Shown: piece after piece, positions 36,138-44,367 of the stretch
Position numbering within the stretch: the first letter of the stretch is position 1
Layout of the letters: each line of letters begins with the position of its first letter
Position numbers and translations under genes: made by a program
Notes under the pieces: model-generated
The model's input: only the letters and a program-made list of their open reading frames with translations
Databases searched by the model: none
Told to the model about the DNA's origin: nothing
Source: a virus
Length of the DNA stretch: 46,066 nt
IMG/VR virus record: IMGVR_UViG_3300047388_000137
Location: 1 to 46,066 of that record
Direction: 5' to 3' (one strand)

Positions 36138-37053
36138 GTTCTCGCCGGAGACGTACGTCGCTCTCCGGGAGCAGGGCCTCAACAACATCCAGATCGCGGA
36201 CGAACTCAAGGTGTCCGAGGCCGCGGTACGCCGCGGACTCCACAAGGCGAACTACTCGCCGTACCTGATCCCCGCGCCGGTCATCAAGCGGCTCGACATC
36301 GCGCTTGAGAAACCGATCCGCCTCGACGTGCGGAAGCAAGGCCCCGGCGCGATCACCTCGGACTGGCACCACCCCGTGACTAACTACGCGCTGGTCAACA
36401 CGTTCATCGACCACGCCCGCGACATCGGCGCAACGAACTGGCTGGTCGTGGCTGGGGACTGGTTCAACGTCGATGCACTCAGCGCGTTCGACTACAAGCA
36501 GGCTGACGCTGACCTGACGAAGGAGATCTACGGCTCGACGCAGACGATGGTCCGGCTGCTGGAGACGTTCGACAAGATCTACCTAAGCTGGGGCAACCAC
36601 GACGCCCGCGTGCACAAGTCGCTCGGCTACAAGGTGCCGTTCACCGCGGCGATGCGGTTCATGTTCTCCGACCTGAGCCCATCGCTGTTCGAGGATCGGA
36701 TCGTGCTGTCGAACCTCGACAACATCATCATCGACTCGGCGCACGGTCCGCTCATGGTGTGCCATCCGAAGGCGTACAGCTCGGTGCCGCTGACGCAGTC
36801 GCGTCGGCTCGCGTCGAAGCACCTGATGTCGGTCATCACCGGGCACTCGCACCACACGGCCATCGGGCACGACGTGTCCGGGCAGTTCGTGGCGGGTGAG
36901 CTTGGCGGGTTCTTCGACAAGAACAAGGTCGAGTACCTCCAGCGCACCACCGCCTTCCCGAATTGGCAAAACGGATACGGCTTCGTGGACGCCGATGGCT
37001 ACCCCTTCATCGAGGGCCAGGGATGGTCTTCACGCATCGGAAAGAGGATCTAG
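36097..37053 (+). CDS. Calcineurin-like phosphoesterase with N-terminal HTH
   Basis: 318 aa from TTG 36097; CTG 36124, 5 nt after GGGGGA, is a plausible alternative. An HTH lies near the start (QGLNNIQIADELKVSEAAVR). The metallophosphoesterase motifs follow in order: SDWHHPV (D.H), VAGDWFN (GD), WGNHDARVH (GNHD), VCHPK and ITGHSHHTA (GH.H). It is a metal-dependent phosphatase or nuclease. DNA-repair, RNA or cyclic-nucleotide substrates are all possible. The HTH suggests DNA targeting. Confidence 0.8.
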   Translation: MTPSTRGTGLSAAKFSPETYVALREQGLNNIQIADELKVSEAAVRRGLHKANYSPYLIPAPVIKRLDIALEKPIRLDVRKQGPGAITSDWHHPVTNYALVNTFIDHARDIGATNWLVVAGDWFNVDALSAFDYKQADADLTKEIYGSTQTMVRLLETFDKIYLSWGNHDARVHKSLGYKVPFTAAMRFMFSDLSPSLFEDRIVLSNLDNIIIDSAHGPLMVCHPKAYSSVPLTQSRRLASKHLMSVITGHSHHTAIGHDVSGQFVAGELGGFFDKNKVEYLQRTTAFPNWQNGYGFVDADGYPFIEGQGWSSRIGKRI

Positions 37054-37281
37054 GTGGAGAATCAGCACCGCAAGATCACCGGCTACCGCGACCTGACGCA
37101 GAACGAGATCGACGCCATGAACTCGATCAAGGCACTGGCCGAGAAGGTCGGTGACATCGTGAGCAACATGGAATCCTCGCTCGGCGCTGAGGACAAGCGG
37201 TGGGTCGCCATCGGTAAGACACATCTTCAGCAGGGCTTCATGGCGCTCACTCGCGCCGTGGCACGGCCTGGTACGTTCTAG
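37054..37281 (+). CDS. acb2: Acb2-type anti-CBASS cyclic-nucleotide sponge
   Basis: 75 aa, GTG 37054. The chain follows the Acb2 (Vs.4) family closely: HRKITGYRDLTQNEIDAMN, then IKALAEKVGDIVSN, KRWVAIGKTHLQQGFMALTR and a final AVARPGTF. Y11 and K26, which I recall as ligand-binding residues in Acb2, are at these very positions. Acb2 forms oligomers that bind cyclic di- and trinucleotides, so the host CBASS signal is removed. Assignment is from remembered family pattern. Confidence 0.85.
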   Translation: MENQHRKITGYRDLTQNEIDAMNSIKALAEKVGDIVSNMESSLGAEDKRWVAIGKTHLQQGFMALTRAVARPGTF

Positions 37282-37583
37282 TGGCGATCAACCAGACGGA
37301 CTGGAACGTCGTACGCAACTCGCTCGGCAAGGGCGAGCAGCTCTATCGGCGCATCACACAGACCGTGACCGAGCTGAACGAGGAGACCGGCGAGGAGACC
37401 TCGCGCGACATCGTCTCCTACAAGGGCGTCGAGGGCGGGGACGCGAACGCGAAGGCGTCGTTCGAGCGGATCGAGGCCGACGTGGAGCGTCTGATCCAGG
37501 AGGTCACCAGCCTCCAGCTCGCCGAGCGTGAGCTGAGATCGGCTCTCGAAGAGCCGGGTGGCGCGGAGATCGCAAGGCGCTAG
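37281..37583 (+). CDS. Hypothetical helical protein (100 aa)
   Basis: GTG 37281 overlaps the acb2 stop by one base. Helices with heptads (FERIEADVERLIQEVTSLQL) and acidic middle (NEETGEETSRDIVSYKG). As it follows acb2 it might be another defence-related protein, but no family is recognised. Confidence 0.65.
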   Translation: MAINQTDWNVVRNSLGKGEQLYRRITQTVTELNEETGEETSRDIVSYKGVEGGDANAKASFERIEADVERLIQEVTSLQLAERELRSALEEPGGAEIARR

Positions 37584-37796
37584 TTGAACTACAACCAGAT
37601 CAGGAACCCCTCCAAGGATCGGACGATGCTCGCCACGTTGCGCATCCCCGGATACCAGCCGAGGGTGATCCGTGTCGGGCCAGCGAAGCCGCCGGACTAC
37701 GGGATCCTGCCCGTGCATGGCGAGGTTCAGTGGCATCTCTGGACGCTGGAGTGGGAGAACGCTCCGCGTGCGGGACTCTGCCGGTTCGGGCGCTAG
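37584..37796 (+). CDS. Hypothetical protein at the end of the replication block (70 aa)
   Basis: TTG 37584 follows the previous TAG. Beta-rich basic chain (MLATLRIPGYQPRVIRVGPA; GEVQWHLWTLEWENAPRAGL). Its stop is 43 nt before a strong terminator. Not recognised. Confidence 0.6.
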   Translation: MNYNQIRNPSKDRTMLATLRIPGYQPRVIRVGPAKPPDYGILPVHGEVQWHLWTLEWENAPRAGLCRFGR

Positions 37797-37838
37797 ACTG
37801 AGCGGGCACCTTCGGGTGTCTATCTCTGGCGGGATAGT

Positions 37839-37866
37839 GGGGTCGCCCTTCGGGGCGGCCCCTTTT
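37839..37866 (+). terminator. Strong terminator ending the replication block
   Basis: GGGGTCGCCC-TTCG-GGGCGGCCCC followed by TTTT. It separates the rightward genes from the leftward integrase, whose stop is 9 nt beyond. Confidence 0.85.
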
Positions 37867-37874
37867 CGTCGTTC

Positions 37875-38702
37875 TCAGATCGGGTCGTCCGCGTAGAGCT
37901 TCAGCACCGCGCGCTGGATAAGCTGCAAGCTCGTCTTGTCGTAGAAGCGGCCCATCACGGTCTGCTCCTCCCAGCCGAGCATCTTCTTCACGAGGCGCTC
38001 CTCTACCCCGTTGTCGAGCAGGCTCGACGTGACCGTGCGCCGGAACCAGTGAGCGGTGAACCCCGGCGCGAAGCCGCGGAGGTCATCGATCCAGGTGTCG
38101 TAGGCCACTCGGCAGGTGCCGCGCGTCGTGACGACGTACGTTTCCGGCGAATCGGCCAGCTCGAACAGCACCTCCCCGAGCACGGGGTGGATCGGCACGT
38201 ACCGCGTGCGGTCGCCCTTCCCCCGCTCGACATGCAGCGACCCGGCGGCGAGGTCGACGTTCGACCAGCGCAGCGAGCGGATCTCCCCCTGCCGCATCCC
38301 CGTATAGGTGAGTAGGTGGTACATCAGCCAGCGCCGGTCGCTGTGGATCCGCGCCTTCATCGCGCGCAGCTCCGCGTTCGGGATCGTCTTCGGCTCCTCG
38401 CGCGGAGCGGGGGCGAGGTACACGTCGAGCGTCGGATCCTTGCGGATCATCCCCCGGCGGTGGGCGTAGCGCAGCGCCCCGCCGAGGTGGATCCAGTGCG
38501 TGTGCTTCGTCGTGGCCGCATAGTCGAGCCCGGCGAGGTATTCCTCCAGGTCCCACGGCTCCATGTCCGCAGCCTTCTTGTCGATCAGGTCTAGGTGGTA
38601 CTGGAACTTCTTTGCTGCCTTGTCGAACGCGATCAGGGTGGCGGGCGCGCGCTTCTTGACGGTCTGAAGCCGCGTGCGATATTGCTCCAAGATGATGTCC
38701 AC
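37875..38702 (-). CDS. int: Tyrosine-family integrase
   Basis: 275 aa from GTG 38702, 5 nt after AGGAGG; a TTG at 38741 would add 13 residues but lacks an SD. N-terminal SAM-like core-binding domain, then the catalytic set R137 (TGMRQGE), basic K in GKGDR, H218..R221 (TAHWFRRT), W244 and Y254 (MGRFYDK). It inserts the phage into, and excises it from, the host chromosome. No attP core could be fixed; the adjacent palindrome (38756-38765) is a candidate arm or promoter site. Confidence 0.88.
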   Translation of the reverse strand: MDIILEQYRTRLQTVKKRAPATLIAFDKAAKKFQYHLDLIDKKAADMEPWDLEEYLAGLDYAATTKHTHWIHLGGALRYAHRRGMIRKDPTLDVYLAPAPREEPKTIPNAELRAMKARIHSDRRWLMYHLLTYTGMRQGEIRSLRWSNVDLAAGSLHVERGKGDRTRYVPIHPVLGEVLFELADSPETYVVTTRGTCRVAYDTWIDDLRGFAPGFTAHWFRRTVTSSLLDNGVEERLVKKMLGWEEQTVMGRFYDKTSLQLIQRAVLKLYADDPI

Positions 38703-38741
38703 GGTGTCCTCCTCGGGCGGGTGTGTTAGAGCCTGTGCCAA

Positions 38742-38844
38742 TACCTACCTTAGCAGCTATATAGCGTCTGTCCAGTAGCTATGTTCTTCGACAAGCTGCG
38801 GGGAACCTTCGCCCGGAGCCTGCGATAGCCGCGCAGTAGAAGCT
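38742..38844. promoter_or_regulatory. Integrase upstream region with GCTATATAGC palindrome
   Basis: The perfect palindrome GCTATATAGC (38756-38765) and a half copy AGCTAT (38776-38781) lie just upstream of int in an AT-rich stretch. It may be the int promoter with an operator, or an integrase arm site. No excisionase gene is seen nearby. Confidence 0.4.
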
Positions 38845-39075
38845 CTAGTCTAGCGGTTCGATCACGGTCTCGTGCGGCCCGATTGTGACGTTCATGTTCA
38901 GGCATTCGGCGAGCGCCTCCAGCGTGCGCAGCGTCGGGTAGCGCCGCCCGCTCTCGATGGCGACGAGAGATGAGTGAGCGATCCCGGTCGAGTCGGTGAC
39001 CTGTCGCAGACTGAGCCCGCGAGTCTCCCGCAGTGCGCGCAGCTCAGCTCCAAGCATCGGAGTCCGCTCCGTCAC
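38845..39075 (-). CDS. Xre-family repressor (76 aa)
   Basis: GTG 39075. A full HTH_3 domain: LGAELRALRETRGLSLRQVT, DSTGIAHSSLVAIESGRRYP, TLRTLEALAECLNM, then a short acidic tail. No oligomerisation or protease domain, so it acts as a small CI/Cro-type regulator, probably of the immunity switch. Its upstream region (39076-39200) has dyads, and a small gene runs the other way. Confidence 0.8.
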   Translation of the reverse strand: MTERTPMLGAELRALRETRGLSLRQVTDSTGIAHSSLVAIESGRRYPTLRTLEALAECLNMNVTIGPHETVIEPLD

Positions 39076-39201
39076 TGTGACGTGAAGCTATAGGCACCTG
39101 GTCACAAATGTACCGGAAAGGGGTATTGCCGTTTGCAAATATAGGTGCAACTATGGCGGCGCACGCCTCCCAGACCCCGAGGTACACGAGAGGATCGCAA
39201 G
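39076..39201. promoter_or_regulatory. Divergent operator/promoter region of the repressor
   Basis: TTGCA (39133-39137) and TGCAA (39146-39150) form an inverted repeat around AATATAGG. TATAGG-type boxes occur near 39092 and 39141, and a TCACTGTGA dyad overlaps the repressor start. Suitable for a switch between repressor and the rightward 52 aa gene. Confidence 0.5.
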
Positions 39202-39360
39202 GTGACTATCGCCGCGCAGGCATCGGCAGCATCCGCACGGCAAGACCTGCTCCCCGCAGCTCAGGAGGCAGCCGTACTGGTTCAAGAAGCCGTCAGCACC
39301 TTGATGATGGCGGCAGCAGCTCTTGAGGGGGTACTCGCGGCAGTCGCAGCGATCACCTAA
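39202..39360 (+). CDS. Small Ala-rich protein opposite the repressor (52 aa)
   Basis: GTG 39202 behind GAGAGGATC. An Ala/Val/Leu-rich helical chain (LLPAAQEAAVLVQEAVSTLM) without a HTH. In the position of a Cro or antirepressor gene but not similar to one. It ends 16 nt before a bidirectional terminator. The frame extends upstream to 39145 without an SD. Confidence 0.5.
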   Translation: MTIAAQASAASARQDLLPAAQEAAVLVQEAVSTLMMAAAALEGVLAAVAAIT

Positions 39361-39376
39361 GACCAGAACGACAAAC

Positions 39377-39420
39377 AGGCCCCCGCGTCTCCCAGAGATT
39401 TGGGAAGTGCGGGGGCCTTA
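39377..39420. terminator. Bidirectional terminator
   Basis: AGGCCCCCGC (39377-39386) pairs with GCGGGGGCCT (39409-39418). The loop holds a further TCCCA/TGGGA stem. TTATTT follows on the plus strand and TGTTTGTC on the minus strand. It ends both the 52 aa gene and the leftward lysis genes. Confidence 0.8.
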
Positions 39421-39428
39421 TTTCGTTC

Positions 39429-39983
39429 CTAGACTGCGGGGCCGAGCTGCGCGTAGTAGCGCCGGACGAGCGCCATGAAGAGGGCGCGCGGCCACAGCGG
39501 GCCGGGGTCGGTGTGGGTGCCGCCGAACGCCTTGGTCGACTCGGCGTGCGTCGAGACGCCCTTCAGTCCTGCCTTGAGGTCGGCGGCCGTCCTGAAGACG
39601 GGCGGGATGTCGAACTTGTGGCAGTGGTACGCGGTCTTGTACGCGGCGCGCTGGAGCGTCTTGAGGTGCGACTTCCAGATCACAAGCGACCACTTGGCGT
39701 ACCCGGCCTGCTCGATGCTGAAGCTGTGCCGGTTCGCGAAGGCGCTGTCCATCGCCCAGGCGATGTCCTCGTCGGCGAGCGTGCGGTAGCAGACGAGGTC
39801 GTCCACGCAGAGGTGCGCCGAGCCCTCGGACTTCGGGTTGGCGAACCAGCTCGCGGCGCTGAGTGCCGACGCGGACTCCTCGTCGTGCAGGAAGACCCAC
39901 TTGATGTCGGAGACGGGCCGCCTGCCCGAGGTGTGGGCGGCGCGGTAGGCGGGGTGGCAGTCCGCGTTGATCGGGTCGCCCAT
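39429..39983 (-). CDS. Endolysin, N-acetylmuramoyl-L-alanine amidase (Amidase_2-like)
   Basis: 184 aa from ATG 39983 (TAATG overlap with the holin-like gene). Zinc ligands of the PGRP/Amidase_2 fold: H33 (VFLHDEES), H146 (STHAES) and D159 (GGTHTDPGP, with H157). Further family features are AHLCVDDLVCYRTLADEDIA, with SIEQAG before the central helix. It cleaves the amide bond between muramic acid and the stem peptide at lysis. There is no wall-binding domain and no signal peptide, so it needs a holin. Confidence 0.8.
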   Translation of the reverse strand: MGDPINADCHPAYRAAHTSGRRPVSDIKWVFLHDEESASALSAASWFANPKSEGSAHLCVDDLVCYRTLADEDIAWAMDSAFANRHSFSIEQAGYAKWSLVIWKSHLKTLQRAAYKTAYHCHKFDIPPVFRTAADLKAGLKGVSTHAESTKAFGGTHTDPGPLWPRALFMALVRRYYAQLGPAV

Positions 39984-40378
39984 TACTTGTCCTCCAGGAA
40001 GATCTCGACGACCTTGAGGGCCGCGCCCCCGCCAGCGATGCCGACGGCGAACAGCGTGCTCTCGATGGTCGTGGTGTCGAGGTGCGATCCGGCGAGGCCG
40101 TGGCTCTTGGCGACCGTGACTGCGACGGCCGCGGTGACGAACGCCTTGAGGGCCGACAGGCCGACACGGCGTAGGCTCGCCCGCGACCACTTACCGGGCG
40201 GCGGCGCAAACGAGGCCGCGACGATCTGAGCGGCGCTCGCGACGAGGCTCTCCTGTGCGCGGCGGACCGCGTCGAGGATCTCAGCGGTGGGGTCGAGTGG
40301 AGCCGCAGGCGGGGGCGTCGCGGTCACGTCGGGCGCGACATCGACTTCCGCGGGCGGCGGCAAGTGCGGGAAGTCCAA
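39983..40378 (-). CDS. Holin-like membrane protein (131 aa)
   Basis: Pro/Ala-rich N-terminus, a charged helix (DAVRRAQESLVASAAQIVAA), then two hydrophobic segments (ALKAFVTAAVAVTVAKSHGL; STLFAVGIAGGGAALKVVEI) and an acidic end. It sits right before the endolysin, the usual holin place. The two-TM layout fits a class II-like holin. Assigned by topology and context. Confidence 0.7.
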   Translation of the reverse strand: MDFPHLPPPAEVDVAPDVTATPPPAAPLDPTAEILDAVRRAQESLVASAAQIVAASFAPPPGKWSRASLRRVGLSALKAFVTAAVAVTVAKSHGLAGSHLDTTTIESTLFAVGIAGGGAALKVVEIFLEDK

Positions 40379-40390
40379 TGGATCTCCTGA

Positions 40391-40804
40391 CTAGTGGAAT
40401 ACGAAGGCGTAGACGGCGGCGGCAACGCTGCCGAGGGTGACAAGCGCGCCCGTGACAGACGCCTTATTGGCGCGGATCTCCCACGCGCGTACCGGCACGG
40501 CGAGAGCCTCGGCGCGCTCGATACGGACACGCTCCTCCTCAGTGCGCCGGTTCGTTTCGGACTTGGCTAGCGTCTCTGCCGCCACTTCGACGGCTAGTTC
40601 GCGCGCGCGTGCCTGCTCCTGCATCGTGCGGATCTCGGAGCCGAGCTTCTCCAACCCGACGCTGACAGACTTCGCCAGGCCCTCGACGGCCTTGGCGTGC
40701 CGCTCGACGCTACCGTTGATCTTGTTGAGGCGGGCAGTGTGCTCTTCGAGGAGCGCGTCAACGCGCCCATCCTTGAGCCCCTGCTCGTATGTGGACTCGG
40801 CCAT
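40391..40804 (-). CDS. Coiled-coil protein with C-terminal membrane anchor (137 aa)
   Basis: Long coiled coil (VERHAKAVEGLAKSVSVGLE; RELAVEVAAETLAKSETNRR) with one C-terminal membrane helix (SVTGALVTLGSVAAAVYAFV). Next to the holin-like gene. Such proteins act as second holins or spanin-like lysis factors in Gram-positive phages. ATG 40804 shares a base with the upstream stop. Confidence 0.65.
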   Translation of the reverse strand: MAESTYEQGLKDGRVDALLEEHTARLNKINGSVERHAKAVEGLAKSVSVGLEKLGSEIRTMQEQARARELAVEVAAETLAKSETNRRTEEERVRIERAEALAVPVRAWEIRANKASVTGALVTLGSVAAAVYAFVFH

Positions 40805-41802
40805 TAGTGGGTCTGGTTCCAGCCGTCGTCAACGTGCACCGGATCGGTGCCGCCGTTGTAGAAGCCGGGAACGTCGCCGGAGCGAAGGCCGAACTTGCCA
40901 GCGACCGGGAGCAACGCCTGGCCGAGCGGAACCCAGCCCTTGCCGGGGATGAACGCTTCACCGTCGAGGGCGTGGCCGCTCAGGTGATTCGAGTGGCCCA
41001 CCCCGCCGACCGCGGCGTTGTGGCCGGGATCGCGGTACCCGGAGGTGACCTTGATCTGTGTCACTCCGGCAGCGCGCCCCGCGTGGGAGATCTTGGCGAG
41101 CAGGCCTGTGTCGACGCCCGTGGTGTCTCCCGTGAACGTGACGCCCCCGCCGCTGTACCCGCCCGGCGAGACATTGCCGGGAGCGCGCGGCGTGACCGGG
41201 GCCGGAGCGCCTGCCCCGCCTGCGGCCTGATGCTGGCGCGCTTCGATCAGCGCCATGAGGTTCGGAGCCTGTACTTGGTTCGAGCCGAAGTTGATCGGTG
41301 AGGCAAACGCGAGCTGCGCGAGCTGCTGCCGCGACAGGCTGTTACCGCCCGCGACGATACTCCCCGCGCCCGGCGTGCCCGGTACGGAGACGCCCCCCTG
41401 CACGTTGACGGGACCGCCCGCGCCGTAGTGGCCGTAGTGGGCCTCGGCGTCAGCGATCTCGGCCTGCGGGTTCGCGGGACGCTCGAACCGGGTGGTGATG
41501 GCGTTGATGGCCGCGTTACCCTTGAGGCCGCCCGCGACCGCGGCGATGCGGTTGAGCGCGTCGTTGATCCCGGCGTGCGACCAGGCCCAGGCGTTGAGCT
41601 GCGCGGGGGTCTGCCCCTTGAAGCGCCCGGTGAGGACGCCGCCAGCGTTATTCTCCTGGAACGGCCCGAAGGCGTGGCCTCCGTCGCCGATCCCGCCGCT
41701 CAGACCTTCGTGCCCGGCGATGGCGAGCACGGCCTCCGGGTCGAGCCCATCTGCGCGCGCCTGCTGGATGATGTACTGGATGCGGGGATCACGCCCTGCC
41801 AT
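40804..41802 (-). CDS. Virion lysozyme / M15 peptidase fusion (332 aa)
   Basis: N-terminal transglycosylase or tail-lysozyme-like part: EAVLAIAGHEGLSGGIGDGG, HAFGPFQENNAGG (catalytic E, then GPFQ). A Gly/Pro/Ala linker follows. C-terminal D-Ala-D-Ala peptidase M15/VanY-like part: VTSGYRDPGHNAAVG, HSNHLSGHALDGE (H, D) and DPVHVDDGW (second H). It opens peptidoglycan both at glycan and peptide during entry. Downstream of the giant internal protein, so a virion role is likelier than lysis. Confidence 0.8.
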   Translation of the reverse strand: MAGRDPRIQYIIQQARADGLDPEAVLAIAGHEGLSGGIGDGGHAFGPFQENNAGGVLTGRFKGQTPAQLNAWAWSHAGINDALNRIAAVAGGLKGNAAINAITTRFERPANPQAEIADAEAHYGHYGAGGPVNVQGGVSVPGTPGAGSIVAGGNSLSRQQLAQLAFASPINFGSNQVQAPNLMALIEARQHQAAGGAGAPAPVTPRAPGNVSPGGYSGGGVTFTGDTTGVDTGLLAKISHAGRAAGVTQIKVTSGYRDPGHNAAVGGVGHSNHLSGHALDGEAFIPGKGWVPLGQALLPVAGKFGLRSGDVPGFYNGGTDPVHVDDGWNQTH

Positions 41803-41805
41803 GCG

Positions 41806-44226
41806 TCACCCCCCGTATCCAGATGGTTTGACCTTCTTACGCTTCTTGCTCGGATCGAGCTTGTCGGCCAGCGCTGCCGCCGCGGGCAGGCTGACGTTCT
41901 TGACCGGGATCCCGAAGAGGCCCGCGACTGACTCCTGCGGGGTCTTCTCGTAGAGGAACGGCTTGCTCGTCCCGTTCGGCTGGACCTTCGGCTTCGGCGT
42001 GCCCTCGATGGCGCGCTTGATGAGCGTGCCGTAGGTCGTGCCGGTGACGGTGTTCGCCAACACGGACGGGAGCACCCCGCCGAGCGTCGAGGCCGGGGCC
42101 TGTGAGCCGAGCTTGTGGCCGCTGAGCTGCTCGACCACGCCGCGGAGGATCGGGTTGATCTGCCCCGCCACGTCCGAGCCGGTCGTCGCACCGTTGCCGG
42201 TGGTGAGCCCGAGCGCCGTCTTCGCGAGGTCGCCCTCGGTCGAGTACGGGTTCAGGCCGTTGGTCAGTAGGAGCGGCGTGCGGCCGTTGTGGTCGTGCAT
42301 CCCGAACAGGGACAGCGGCAGCGCCGAGGACAGGAAGTCGGGGATCTTCCCCAGCATCTTGTCGCGCTCCTGGCCGCCCATCTGCGAGAGCTGCTGCATC
42401 ATCGCGACCCGGCCCGGCTTGTCCTTCACCAGGTTCGAGAAGTGCTTGACGATGTGCTTGTCCCAGAGGTAGAACGGCACGATGTTCTGCACCAGGTGCT
42501 CGGCCGCGTTCTTCGCGACGTAGTCGCCCGCGATGGAGCGGACGTGCTCGACCGCAGCACCGCGGAGGTCGGGGTGCTTGGTCAGAACCTGGTCGATGGC
42601 GCTGTCGATGCTCGTGCCCGGATGCGTCTTGAGGAAGCTCTTGACCTCCGGCGACTTGCGCAGGAAGGACGACAATGCTGCCTCGCGCACCGGCTTGTCG
42701 GCGATGCGGTGGACGAGCGGGTAGAGACCCCGCTGGTACGCCGTCTTGAACTTGCCCGCGTTCTGGTCAGCCTCCAGCACGTTCCCGAAGGTGTTGCCCA
42801 GCTCGTCGGCAAAGTGCTTCTTCCGCCAGTTCGCCGGACGCGCCACAGCCTTCGCCGCGTGCGCACCGAACGCCTTGGTCAGCGCGGCCTCGTCGACCGT
42901 GTGCGCAAGCGCGGGGTGCGCCATCGCTGTGAACTTGGCCGACGCTTCGACGCCCTGCGTGTCGAGGACGTGCTTATGCATCTCCTTGAATGCGGTCATC
43001 GCCGCCCTGTCGCCGTGCGCGTAGCGGACTGCGTCGAGCACGCCGCGCGCCGAGCCGTGACCGGCCTGACGCATCGCGTACATCGTCCAGTTGCCGACCG
43101 CGTTGTTCGTGACGACGCGGGGCGCATAGCCGACCTGCACGCGCTTCCAGATCTTGACGGGGTTCTGGTACAGCTTCGTGAGGAAGTGGGCGCTGTTCTT
43201 GCCCTCGTTCCCGAGGTCGTGAAGGACGCCCCGGCGCACGACGAGCACGGTGCCCGGCTTGCGGCCGAGGTGTGCGGCCTGCGGCTTGTCGACGGTGACC
43301 TCGCGGCCGAGCGTCTCCATCCGCTGCGCCATCGTCTCGCCCTTGCGGTATGCGAGCTTCGGCTTGACGATCCCGTCCTTGCCGAGGTAGGCGAACTCAT
43401 GATGGAGCGGTTGGTCGGCTGGGTGGTCGAAGGCGTGCAGCTTGATGCCCTCGTGGTTCCAGTTCAGGATCTCCGGCTGGAGGATGTGTTGGATCGAGGG
43501 GTCTTCGAGCGCGTGGCCTGCCTTGACGGCGGCCTGGATCTGGAAGTTGTGCGCCGTCATCGCGCCGCTCATCGACTCGCGCAGTGCGAGCCCGCGGTGC
43601 GCCTTCTCGACGTTGGCGAGCTTCTCGTAGAGACGCCCCTGCCGCTCGCTCTGCTTGAACCACGCGGGGAGGTGCGGCTCCAGGTGGAGCAGCGCGCGGT
43701 TCGCGAGCTGGCGGCGCAGGTTCGAGCCCGCGTTGCTGCCGTAGTGCTTCATCATCGGGACGCGCGCCACGCCAGTGTCAGCGGCCCGTGTGTCTTCGAC
43801 CACGCGCGACGTGCGCCTGCCGAGCGCTGCGGCGGACTCGGCGAGCCTGCCGCCCATCCCCGCCTCGCTGAGGCCCGCTCCGATCTTCGCGCTGATGCCC
43901 GCGCCTGCGGAGAACACCGAGGCGACATCGAGCAGCGGAGCGAGCGGGTGGTCGTAAGTCTGGTGGAGGAACTGGACGGGGTGACCTTCGGCGAGCGGCT
44001 TCCAGTCCTGCCAGGTAGCGCGCGCCATCAACTTGCCCGAGCGGATCGGATGCTCGGCGGTCATCACGAGCCCGGTCGGTAGCGCGGTGACCGCGTCCGC
44101 TACGTCGTGCCCGAAGTTCTTGATGAGGCCGAAGACCCCGTGCGAGTGGCCCGGAGACTTACCTCCCCCGCCTAGTACGCCCCCGCCGCTTCCCTTGCTG
44201 CCGCTGAGAACACCGCCCATAGTCAC
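41806..44226 (-). CDS. Large internal virion / ejection protein (806 aa)
   Basis: Gly-rich start (SGSKGSGGGVLGGGGKSPGH), then long helical stretches with basic character (AQRMETLGREVTVDKPQAAH; GNWTMYAMRQAGHGSARGVL) and a Lys-rich end (DPSKKRKKVKPSGYGG). ATG 44226 follows GGGAGGTGA. Size, composition and position beside a virion peptidase match the ejection proteins that line a podovirus portal and cross the envelope. No enzyme motif is visible. Confidence 0.75.
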   Translation of the reverse strand: MTMGGVLSGSKGSGGGVLGGGGKSPGHSHGVFGLIKNFGHDVADAVTALPTGLVMTAEHPIRSGKLMARATWQDWKPLAEGHPVQFLHQTYDHPLAPLLDVASVFSAGAGISAKIGAGLSEAGMGGRLAESAAALGRRTSRVVEDTRAADTGVARVPMMKHYGSNAGSNLRRQLANRALLHLEPHLPAWFKQSERQGRLYEKLANVEKAHRGLALRESMSGAMTAHNFQIQAAVKAGHALEDPSIQHILQPEILNWNHEGIKLHAFDHPADQPLHHEFAYLGKDGIVKPKLAYRKGETMAQRMETLGREVTVDKPQAAHLGRKPGTVLVVRRGVLHDLGNEGKNSAHFLTKLYQNPVKIWKRVQVGYAPRVVTNNAVGNWTMYAMRQAGHGSARGVLDAVRYAHGDRAAMTAFKEMHKHVLDTQGVEASAKFTAMAHPALAHTVDEAALTKAFGAHAAKAVARPANWRKKHFADELGNTFGNVLEADQNAGKFKTAYQRGLYPLVHRIADKPVREAALSSFLRKSPEVKSFLKTHPGTSIDSAIDQVLTKHPDLRGAAVEHVRSIAGDYVAKNAAEHLVQNIVPFYLWDKHIVKHFSNLVKDKPGRVAMMQQLSQMGGQERDKMLGKIPDFLSSALPLSLFGMHDHNGRTPLLLTNGLNPYSTEGDLAKTALGLTTGNGATTGSDVAGQINPILRGVVEQLSGHKLGSQAPASTLGGVLPSVLANTVTGTTYGTLIKRAIEGTPKPKVQPNGTSKPFLYEKTPQESVAGLFGIPVKNVSLPAAAALADKLDPSKKRKKVKPSGYGG

Positions 44227-44250
44227 CTCCCGTCAGGTATCGTGCTGGTC

Positions 44251-44367
44251 GTGAGATGGCTCGCTGGGTCCGTTGCTCTACTGGCAGTAGCCGTGGTGGT
44301 CGCGGCGTTTGTCGCCACTCACCACCACGACCACTGCGTACCTCGTGGCGTTCTGAGTCAGTGCTAG
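44251..44367 (+). CDS. Possible antisense small membrane protein (38 aa)
   Basis: On the plus strand, GTG 44251 (or 44242, both behind weak SDs) opens WLAGSVALLAVAVVVAAFVA and ends THHHDHCVPRGVLSQC: a clean membrane helix with a His/Cys tail. It fills the gap between two minus-strand late genes, overlapping the last by 4 nt. No promoter is seen; coincidence is possible. Confidence 0.35.
   Translation: MRWLAGSVALLAVAVVVAAFVATHHHDHCVPRGVLSQC

Noticed and set aside
42289-44082. 597-codon plus-strand open frame opposite the ejection protein
   Set aside because: Same antisense pattern; no SD and no recognisable domain.
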